The notes beneath the pieces were generated by a model. The model was given only the letters and a program-made list of their open reading frames with translations. It was not told the origin of the DNA and searched no databases. Both the position numbers and the translations under genes were made by a program. Shown piece after piece: positions 1-5,179 of a stretch of DNA of 5,179 nt. The DNA comes from Alphaproteobacteria bacterium (GTDB lineage Bacteria > Pseudomonadota > Alphaproteobacteria > ATCC43930 > CGMCC-115725), in contig JASHUW010000639.1 in assembly GCA_030039815.1 (NCBI GenBank), positions 1 through 5,179 of the forward strand. Reading direction: 5' to 3'. Numbering within the stretch: the first letter of the stretch is position 1; the number at the start of each line of letters is the position of its first letter.

Positions 1-2400
1 GAATTGCTCCATCGCCTCTTTCGAGCGCCCGGCCGACGCATAGATGCGTCCGGCGCACAACAGCAGGTCGGTATTGTCCGGATTATCGTTAAGATATTGC
101 GAAATCTTGTCCCACGCGTCGGCGTAGTCGCCCCGCTCCCGGAGCTTGTCCGCCTGCCGCACCGCGAGCGTGATGTAGACCGGCGTCAGGTCTTCACGGT
201 TTGAACTATTGACCAGACCGCTCGCGCTGATCTGCGCCAGGATCTGCGCGGCCTCGTCGTCGTGTCCGCCCTTCAGCATCAGGATCATCGCGTAATCGGC
301 GCCCGCCTTGACCGAGTTTGGGCCGCCCTTCATGTACGCGTCCCGCGTCATTTGCAGCGCGGTGTCGTAATCGTTGAGGTCCTTCATGACCACGAAAGGC
401 GCCTGTCGCTTCTCGTCGGTCTGCACCTCGGGGTCATTGTAAAGCCGCACGAGCACGGCCTTGGCGCCGGCGACGTCGCCGGCCTTCGCCATTTGCTTGG
501 CTCTTTCGATCGTGCCGCGCACATAGATGCGGTCGCGGAAATTCTTGATGTCCTCGCTGCGCTGTGCGGGCGGGATGCTGTTGATCAGATCGAGCGCCCG
601 GACCCAGCGGTCCTGCTGCGCATCGAACATCGAGGCGACGAGGATGCTCGTCGGGGTATTGCCGGACGCCGCCGGATCGACCACCGCAAAGGCCTGCGGC
701 ATCTTGCTCTGCCCGGCGAGGAAACGCGCATAGTCGAGCCGGATCCACGGATCCTTGGGGTCGACCGCGATCGCCGCCTGGAATTTCTTGTCGGCCGTCG
801 CATTGTCGCCGTTGGCCGAGGCTTCCTTCGCCTCGTTGCGCAGCTTCTCCGCCTCGCCGCCGGCACCCGCCTTTTCGAAGCGCTCGCGCTCGGCCGGGCT
901 CATGCGGCTTTTCAGCTGATCGAGCTCGGCGGTCTTGTTCTGCATGCGCAGCGCGTTCGCAAGGCCCAGCGTCGCGTCCGGATTTCCCGGACGAAAGCGC
1001 AGCACCTCGCGATAGGTCATTTCCGCCGCCGCGCCCTGCCCGGCCTTGGTCTCGACGTCGCCCAGCACCATCAGCGCGCCCCATTCATCGGAGCGGGGGT
1101 GCGCCAGCAACGGTCGCAATATCGCCTGCGCCTGCGCGTAGTTCTTCGCATACGCGACGCGCTTGGCCTCTTCGACCCGGCCCCAGAAAATGGCGCTGTC
1201 GAGCGAGGGGCCGATATCCTTGCGCTGGTCGGGCGCTATCTTCAGCGCGCGCTCCAGGTAGTCACGGGCTTCGCCGAAGCGCTGCTGGCGCAGTCGTACG
1301 AGACCGAGCCCGGCCAAGGCCTGCGCGTCGTTGGGGTTCGCTTTCAGCTGGGCCTGAAACTCCTTCTCGGCCTTGCCCAGCTCGCCCTTCTTGATGTCCG
1401 CGTAGGCTTCCGGAAGCTCGCCGCCCGGCTGGTTCTTGAGGTCGGCGAGCAGCTGCTGGATATCCGTGTCGTTGGGGAATTGCGACAAGTATTGCTGGAA
1501 CGCCTGCTTCGCATAGGGCGCGCCGCCAAGCCAGGTCAGCGTCTGCTTCCACGCTTGGATCGCCTGGTTGGCAACGATCGGGTTCTTGCTCAGCTGCACG
1601 AGCATCGCGATCCCCTGCTGCCGCGTCGGTTCGCGATAGGTGTAGATCTCGGCGAGCGACAGCCGCAGCTGCGGATCGTTGGGCGACTCCTGAACCAGGT
1701 GTTCCATGCCGCGGCGCGCTTCGTCCCAGCCCTCCGGCGTTCCAGCCAGGGTCATGTAGTATTCGACGCCATAGCCGGACGGCGGCGGCCCGCGGAAGAT
1801 TTCGTTATATTTCTTGATCGCCTCCTCGGGCTGACCGGCCTGCGCCAAGCGGCGCGCCTCGTTGAGGTCGTTCGATCCGATCTTGCCGGTGCGGATCGCC
1901 GATTGCAGGTCGGCAATGTGCGGATCGCTGGGCGCCACCTGCTGAAGCTTGGCCAGGTAGCGCTGCGCGTCGGCCGGCTTGTTTTCCTGGATCGACAACA
2001 TCCCGAACTGGAAGAGCGCGTCGGGATTGTTGGGATTGATCTTCAACAGCTCGTTCAGCGCCTCCTCGGCGAGATCGGGGCGATCCTTGAGGCGCCAGTA
2101 ATTGGCCTTTTCCAGCAGCACCTGCTCGGCGTTTTCCGGCGCGGCGGGAGGTAGCTGGGTCGTCGCTTGCGGCTGGGCGGCGCTGGGCGTCTGAGCGGCC
2201 GGCTTTTGCGGGTTTTGCGGCGGCGCGCCCTGAGCCTGAGCCGGCGGCTGCGGTTGAGCCTGCGGCGCGGCGGCGCCCTGCTGCGCCAGAGCCGCCGCAC
2301 AAGGCAGGGCCGCGGCGACGAGCAGGGCGAGCGTACCACGCCGCGCCCGACTCACCACCCGGCCGCCTCGCGAGAGGCTCGGTACCACCACACCCTGCAT
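1..2400 (-). CDS. bcsC: Cellulose synthase outer-membrane export subunit BcsC, 3' partial
   Basis: BcsC carries the cellulose chain through the periplasm and outer membrane. From ATG at 2400 the frame is open for exactly 800 codons to the left edge, with no stop. Residues 17-39 form a Sec signal peptide (SRARR, a hydrophobic core, then Ala-Leu-Ala before Gln40). Residues 40-91 are a Gln/Pro/Ala-rich linker. TPR-type helix pairs fill the rest. Clear copies lie near 92-122, 357-390, 440-473, 743-776 and 777-800, with the usual Leu/Gly/Ala/Tyr spacing and Asn-Pro-Asn-type turns. The motif GVEYYMTLAGTPEGWDEAR near 211-229 is typical of BcsC. Family members are about 1150-1350 residues, so the last TPRs and the outer-membrane beta-barrel are missing because the window ends, not because the gene is broken. 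It lies immediately downstream of bcsAB. The start is uncertain: a GTG at 2358 is a good alternative. Confidence 0.94.
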   Translation of the reverse strand, partial: MQGVVVPSLSRGGRVVSRARRGTLALLVAAALPCAAALAQQGAAAPQAQPQPPAQAQGAPPQNPQKPAAQTPSAAQPQATTQLPPAAPENAEQVLLEKANYWRLKDRPDLAEEALNELLKINPNNPDALFQFGMLSIQENKPADAQRYLAKLQQVAPSDPHIADLQSAIRTGKIGSNDLNEARRLAQAGQPEEAIKKYNEIFRGPPPSGYGVEYYMTLAGTPEGWDEARRGMEHLVQESPNDPQLRLSLAEIYTYREPTRQQGIAMLVQLSKNPIVANQAIQAWKQTLTWLGGAPYAKQAFQQYLSQFPNDTDIQQLLADLKNQPGGELPEAYADIKKGELGKAEKEFQAQLKANPNDAQALAGLGLVRLRQQRFGEARDYLERALKIAPDQRKDIGPSLDSAIFWGRVEEAKRVAYAKNYAQAQAILRPLLAHPRSDEWGALMVLGDVETKAGQGAAAEMTYREVLRFRPGNPDATLGLANALRMQNKTAELDQLKSRMSPAERERFEKAGAGGEAEKLRNEAKEASANGDNATADKKFQAAIAVDPKDPWIRLDYARFLAGQSKMPQAFAVVDPAASGNTPTSILVASMFDAQQDRWVRALDLINSIPPAQRSEDIKNFRDRIYVRGTIERAKQMAKAGDVAGAKAVLVRLYNDPEVQTDEKRQAPFVVMKDLNDYDTALQMTRDAYMKGGPNSVKAGADYAMILMLKGGHDDEAAQILAQISASGLVNSSNREDLTPVYITLAVRQADKLRERGDYADAWDKISQYLNDNPDNTDLLLCAGRIYASAGRSKEAMEQF
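2128..2283 (-). other. Gln/Pro/Ala-rich linker of mature BcsC
   Basis: Fifty-two residues directly after the predicted cleavage site are dominated by Gln, Pro and Ala, with Gln-Ala and Gln-Pro dipeptides recurring. The first TPR helix follows with EQVLLEKANYWRLKD. It is likely a disordered N-terminal extension in the periplasm. No binding motif is recognised. Confidence 0.75.
2284..2352 (-). other. BcsC Sec signal peptide
   Basis: A basic n-region (SRARR), a hydrophobic core (TLALLVAAALPCAAALA) and an Ala-Leu-Ala motif before Gln-Gln predict signal peptidase I cleavage after the codon at 2286-2284. The lone Cys in the core is preceded by Ala-Leu-Pro, which is not a lipobox, so a lipoprotein is unlikely. 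Confidence 0.85.
2353..2378 (-). promoter_or_regulatory. Candidate ribosome binding site, hairpin and GTG start for bcsC
   Basis: On the coding strand, GAGG at 2369-2366 sits seven bases before GTG at 2358-2356 (a second GTG follows at 2355-2353). This would give a compact signal peptide starting MVSRARR. The upstream ATG at 2400 has only AGGCGGG at 2414-2408 as a possible site, and its AGG lies 11 bases away. The GAGG lies in a potential stem, GCCTC (2378-2374) pairing with GAGGC (2369-2365) around a four-base loop. The choice between ATG and GTG is unresolved. Confidence 0.45.
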
Positions 2401-2420
2401 CCGCCGACCCGCCTATTCGC

Positions 2421-5179
2421 TCAATTCGCCGACCTGGTTCCCAACCGTCCCATCGCCAGCCGGCGCAACAGCCAGTACGCCACCAGCGCGATGATCAACA
2501 CGCCGATCAACGTGAACAGGATCAAGATCAGCGGCGAGTTACCCAGCCACCAGCGCAGCTTGGTCAATGTCGGCAAGTGCCCGACCGCATATTCGTCGCC
2601 GATGCGGAAGCTGGTGACCCGATGCGCGTCGGCGATCATCAAATCGCCCTGGATGAGCGGGTTGAGCTGGCGATCGCGGAAGGTCTGGATCACGGTAAGC
2701 AGCTTGTCCGGGCTCGACCCGGTGATGATGACCACGCTGCGCCCGGAATGCAGCGGCGATTCCAAGCCGATCATCGCGGCGAGATTGTCTCCCTGCGAGA
2801 TGAGCAGCTGATCGACGCGCTCGCGCTCGGCTTGGGTATTGGGGTCGAGCATGGTGTAGACGCGATCGAGCGCGGAGGTCATCCCGACCCGCAGATGCCC
2901 GCCTTCGACGCGCAACTTGCCGTTCTGCGCCCACTGCGCGAGCAGCGGCTGATGCGAGATCGAGCCGAGCACCAGGAGGTCCTTGTCGGCGACCTGATTG
3001 ACCGCGGCCGCGTTGACGACTGTCGCGCGCACCGCCGGGAACCCGGTCGAATCGCCCATCATCCCCATCAGGTCGAGATAGGCCTCGATATCCTGCGCGG
3101 TGTACTGATCCGGCATGACGATGGCGGTATCGGAAAGGTCCGCCATTCGCGTGTACGGGTAGCCGGAATTGGCGAAGAACGCCAAGTTCGGCAGCGACGC
3201 GAAGCGCTCCGTGCCGGACAGGTCGATCGTCGAATCCGGGTCGATCGATTCCTGGATGTTGTTCGGCAGCACGTCCTGGCATTCGCCGATCTTCACCGGC
3301 CGCAAGTCGTAGTAGAACTGCAGCTGGTTCTGCCCGAACACGTAATACGGCGGCACCCGCACCGTCTGCTCGTTCATCACGTAGTCGGGCGAGACGATGT
3401 CCTTGACCTGCTGGACCACGCCTTCCTTGGTCAGCGGCAGGCTGCGCAGGTAGGAATTGTTGATCGAGACGTCGAGCCGCGACTCGCGGAAGTTCATCCA
3501 GGTGCCCGCCGGGTAACGGTAGCGGATGTCGAGCGGGATACCGGTATTGCCCCAAACGAACAGGTCGGGCGCGGTCCGGAAATTCAGCGTCAACAGACCC
3601 GGCACCAGGCCGCTGCCCTGCAGATCGGTCGGTTGCACCAGTTCGCCGAACCGCACCGGCCGATTGATCGGCACCCAGCGCGGCGCATCGTAAGGCTTGC
3701 GGGCCGGGATATCGGGCGCGCCGACGACCTGCGTCTCGCCGCTGAGCGCGCGCGACCCGAGGGTCAGCGTGTCGGCCGCCGCGCGCAGCTCGTCGGCGTT
3801 GCGCCCCAGCACCAGCAGCAGCTTGGCCTCGGAATTGTTCGGGTTCGTCACCACCGCGATGGTCGGGCCGGTGATGTCGGGCAGCGTGAGGCCCGCCGGC
3901 TTCTCGGTGTTGGTGGCGAAGACCACGGCGTTGTTGTTGGGGACCGTATCGAGGCTCGTCGGGAAGGTCGCTCCCTTATACGAAGCGAGCGAGCCGAACC
4001 AAGAAGCGACGGCGCCGGCCGCCTGCAGGGTCGAGGTCGAGACGTGCGCGGCGAAGACGAAGGGCAGGTTCAAACCCTGCATGTCCTTCGGATCGTAGAA
4101 CGGCGCCGGGAGCTGGGCCAGATCGTTGGGCAGCAGCAGTTTCTGCAGCTGCGTGGTGATCGTGGTGTTGTTGCTCAACACCAGCCACAGGCTCGAGTGC
4201 AGCGGGTCTTCGCAACCCAGCGTGTAATGGCCGATGAAGCGGAACAGCACCCGGTTGTCGTGGCCGATAAGCACCGGGTTGATCGGCAGCTCGGCGGTGT
4301 CGCCGGAGGACTTGTCTTTGGGCAGCGGAATGTTGCCGACGACCTCGCCGTTCATCAGCACTGTCAGGTGGCTGAGCTCCGGGATCAATGCCGGCGAATA
4401 GGCGAAGGTCAGGTCGATCTTGCCGCCGACCGGCTCTTCGTCGCTGCGCACCGTGAAGGGGAGACTGCCTTCGCCCTGCACCCCGATCAGCCGGATCGGC
4501 GAGTTGGCGCCCAAATCCTTCAGCGTCAGCTGCTGGGTGCGCACGCTCCCGAGACCCGGCGCATTGGCCGTCGCCGGCGTCGCCGGCGCTCCGGGCAGGG
4601 TCGGATTGGTGCTCGGCGTGGTGCTCGGCGCCGCCGTTCCGACCGGTCCCGGCTGAGACACGGCGGGGCCCGGCAGAGGCACCTGCGATCCTTGCGGCGG
4701 CGGCGCGGCGGCGCCGGTCGCCGGGCCGGGGCTCGGGCCGACTCCCATCGTGGGTGGGGCGCTCGACGTCGGCGCGCTGCTGCTCGGCGGCGCGTTGGTC
4801 TGGGCCGAGGCGGAGCCGCCGATCAGCAGCGCGCTCAACCCGAGGCCGATCGCGACGAACAGGCCGGAAATCACGCGCTCGCGCTGGCGCGCCTCGGTCG
4901 GCGCCGCGGCACGGAAGTTGTGCGGGACGAACAAGCCGGCGATGCTGCTGAGAATTTCGCGCACCGAGCGCAGCGGCCGGTCGACGGGATGTTCCTCCCA
5001 GTCGAGCCACGCGTCGGCGCGGCACAGCACCACCCGGACTAGGTCACGCTGCTGCCGCAGCGTCAGTTGCTCGAAGGCCACGCGCAGTGTCTCCCCATCC
5101 CACGCCACAACCCGCCCCGGCAATACCGCTGTGCGGTCCCCAACCGGCAGCTCGATTTGAATGACGTCATTGATTTCAA
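2421..5179 (-). CDS. bcsAB: Fused cellulose synthase BcsA (C-terminal end) - BcsB, 5' partial
   Basis: The gene encodes the core of the inner-membrane cellulose synthase. BcsA polymerises UDP-glucose under cyclic di-GMP control, and BcsB is its periplasmic partner. The frame is open to the right edge. Counting from the first complete codon (5177-5175), 918 residues are visible before TGA at 2423-2421. Residues 1-53 are the end of the PilZ domain, and 54-100 the BcsA tail with GRADAW-like CRADAWLDW and DRPLRS motifs. Residues 101-125 form a hydrophobic signal-like segment ending Ala-Ser-Ala before Gln126. Residues 126-208 are a Pro/Ala/Ser/Thr linker. Roughly 218-860 are BcsB, which in the family alternates two carbohydrate-binding-like and two flavodoxin-like domains. 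A tryptophan-containing helix near 868-880 and a membrane span at 881-904 finish it. A TTG at 5123 could be mistaken for a start, but PilZ sequence continues upstream of it. Family assignment is firm; domain borders are estimates. bcsC follows closely, so the two are probably one transcript. Confidence 0.94.
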   Translation of the reverse strand, partial: EINDVIQIELPVGDRTAVLPGRVVAWDGETLRVAFEQLTLRQQRDLVRVVLCRADAWLDWEEHPVDRPLRSVREILSSIAGLFVPHNFRAAAPTEARQRERVISGLFVAIGLGLSALLIGGSASAQTNAPPSSSAPTSSAPPTMGVGPSPGPATGAAAPPPQGSQVPLPGPAVSQPGPVGTAAPSTTPSTNPTLPGAPATPATANAPGLGSVRTQQLTLKDLGANSPIRLIGVQGEGSLPFTVRSDEEPVGGKIDLTFAYSPALIPELSHLTVLMNGEVVGNIPLPKDKSSGDTAELPINPVLIGHDNRVLFRFIGHYTLGCEDPLHSSLWLVLSNNTTITTQLQKLLLPNDLAQLPAPFYDPKDMQGLNLPFVFAAHVSTSTLQAAGAVASWFGSLASYKGATFPTSLDTVPNNNAVVFATNTEKPAGLTLPDITGPTIAVVTNPNNSEAKLLLVLGRNADELRAAADTLTLGSRALSGETQVVGAPDIPARKPYDAPRWVPINRPVRFGELVQPTDLQGSGLVPGLLTLNFRTAPDLFVWGNTGIPLDIRYRYPAGTWMNFRESRLDVSINNSYLRSLPLTKEGVVQQVKDIVSPDYVMNEQTVRVPPYYVFGQNQLQFYYDLRPVKIGECQDVLPNNIQESIDPDSTIDLSGTERFASLPNLAFFANSGYPYTRMADLSDTAIVMPDQYTAQDIEAYLDLMGMMGDSTGFPAVRATVVNAAAVNQVADKDLLVLGSISHQPLLAQWAQNGKLRVEGGHLRVGMTSALDRVYTMLDPNTQAERERVDQLLISQGDNLAAMIGLESPLHSGRSVVIITGSSPDKLLTVIQTFRDRQLNPLIQGDLMIADAHRVTSFRIGDEYAVGHLPTLTKLRWWLGNSPLILILFTLIGVLIIALVAYWLLRRLAMGRLGTRSAN
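2466..2537 (-). other. C-terminal membrane anchor of BcsB
   Basis: A 24-residue hydrophobic span (core ILILFTLIGVLIIALVAYWLL) is followed by Arg-Arg and a short basic tail, so the C-terminus is cytosolic by the positive-inside rule. It is preceded by an amphipathic stretch, LTKLRWWLG. In Rhodobacter sphaeroides BcsB the corresponding interface helix and anchor pack against BcsA and are needed for catalysis. The same role is inferred here. Confidence 0.9.
4571..4588 (-). repeat. Exact 9-bp tandem duplication in the BcsB linker
   Basis: The plus-strand unit TCGCCGGCG is present in two adjacent exact copies (4571-4579 and 4580-4588). The coding strand reads Pro-Ala-Thr twice within APATPATANA. 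It is a second in-frame short duplication, 18 bases from the 12-bp one. Confidence 0.85.
4607..4630 (-). repeat. Exact 12-bp tandem duplication in the BcsB linker
   Basis: The plus-strand unit TGGTGCTCGGCG occurs twice head to tail (4607-4618 and 4619-4630). On the coding strand it spans four codons per copy, giving Pro-Ser-Thr twice within APSTTPSTNP. The length keeps the reading frame, as expected of replication slippage in a disordered linker. Confidence 0.9.
4800..4877 (-). other. Signal-peptide-like segment at the BcsA/BcsB junction
   Basis: After a charged cytosolic stretch containing EARQRER, the chain enters a hydrophobic run (VISGLFVAIGLGLSALLIGG). It ends Ala-Ser-Ala before Gln, a textbook -3/-1 motif for signal peptidase I. 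The predicted cut is between the codons at 4805-4803 and 4802-4800. The positive charges precede the span, so the N-side is cytosolic and BcsB emerges in the periplasm, as required. It could serve as an uncleaved linking span or as an internal signal peptide that separates mature BcsB. The sequence favours cleavage but cannot prove it. Confidence 0.75.
5019..5179 (-). other. C-terminal part of the BcsA PilZ domain (cyclic di-GMP receptor)
   Basis: The visible residues form alternating short beta-strand-like stretches (VIQIELPVG, AVLPGRVVAWDG, TLRVAFEQL). These are followed by a helix (TLRQQRDLVRVVL) leading into CRADAW. This matches the second half of a BcsA PilZ barrel. The cyclic di-GMP-binding RxxxR and D/NxSxxG motifs normally lie upstream and are outside the window, so ligand binding cannot be judged here. 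The assignment is inferred from the pattern and from its position just before BcsB. Confidence 0.8.

Larger units (their letters stand above)
4554..4799 (-). other. Low-complexity Pro/Ala/Ser/Thr linker at the N-terminus of periplasmic BcsB
   Basis: About 82 residues are almost entirely Pro, Ala, Ser, Thr, Gly and Gln, with no predicted secondary structure and few charges. They lie between the presumed cleavage site and the first folded BcsB domain, which begins near the residues RTQQLTLKDLG. The segment probably forms a disordered periplasmic tether. It contains two short in-frame tandem duplications, listed separately. Confidence 0.8.

Noticed and set aside
434..1084. A 216-codon minus-strand frame inside bcsC, and several shorter ones (for example 1262-1552 and 1805-2302)
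   Set aside because: These are out-of-frame readings of bcsC with Arg/Gly/Ala-rich products. The bcsC frame is continuous through all of them and gives a proper TPR protein.
262..2154. A 630-codon open frame on the plus strand opposite bcsC
   Set aside because: It is in exact codon register with bcsC on the other strand, so its stops could only arise from TTA, CTA or TCA codons in bcsC, which are rare in such GC-rich coding. It ends exactly where bcsC uses a CTA codon. The translation is Arg/Leu-rich with no recognisable family.
2299..2301. Possible lipobox cysteine in the BcsC signal peptide
   Set aside because: The residues before this Cys are Ala-Leu-Pro, and proline at -1 does not fit a lipobox. 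A normal Ala-Leu-Ala cleavage motif follows five residues later.
2401..2420. Promoter or terminator between bcsAB and bcsC
   Set aside because: The gap is only 20 bases and contains no stem followed by a T-run and no -35/-10 pair. Co-transcription is the simplest reading.
2577..5042. An 821-codon open frame on the plus strand opposite bcsAB
   Set aside because: It is in the same antisense register relative to bcsAB and has the same explanation. The product is Arg/Gly/His-rich without domains, while the minus-strand frame is clearly BcsB.
5121..5123. TTG as the true start of a stand-alone BcsB-like protein
   Set aside because: The frame stays open for 18 more codons to the edge with PilZ-like sequence, and the residues after the TTG are still BcsA PilZ and tail sequence. 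The apparent start only reflects the window boundary.

Overview
The window is a piece of a bacterial cellulose synthase (bcs) operon from a GC-rich proteobacterium. All the coding is on the minus strand and runs from high to low coordinates. I recognise the genes from protein motifs and gene order. A bcsA-bcsB fusion next to bcsC, together with the high GC, recalls the Alphaproteobacteria. Komagataeibacter-type Acetobacteraceae (acsAB-acsC) are the best-known case, and cellulose-producing sphingomonads or other relatives are also possible. I cannot place the genus from this sequence alone.

Right-hand region (2421-5179): one uninterrupted reading frame enters from the right edge and stops at 2421. 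It begins inside the PilZ domain of the catalytic subunit BcsA and runs through the BcsA C-terminal tail. It then passes through a signal-peptide-like hydrophobic segment with an Ala-Ser-Ala cleavage motif and a long Pro/Ala/Ser/Thr linker. The rest is a complete BcsB, ending in the expected interface helix and C-terminal membrane anchor. The two core subunits are therefore encoded as one polyprotein, apparently with a built-in signal peptidase site between them.

Left-hand region (1-2400): bcsC begins 20 to 62 bases after the bcsB stop, depending on which start is used, and remains open to the left edge. The visible 800 codons encode a Sec signal peptide, a Gln/Pro/Ala-rich linker and a long tetratricopeptide-repeat superhelix. 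The outer-membrane beta-barrel expected at the C-terminus lies outside the window.

How the parts work together: BcsA polymerises UDP-glucose into cellulose and extrudes it through the inner membrane, with PilZ binding cyclic di-GMP to activate it. BcsB receives the polymer on the periplasmic side and holds the complex together. BcsC spans the periplasm with its TPR scaffold and exports the chain across the outer membrane. No terminator, promoter, RNA gene, mobile element or CRISPR array was seen, and there is no gene-free stretch over 300 bases. Nothing here looks like a wholly new system. The points worth a second look are the fusion junction, the repeat-bearing linker and the ambiguous bcsC start.
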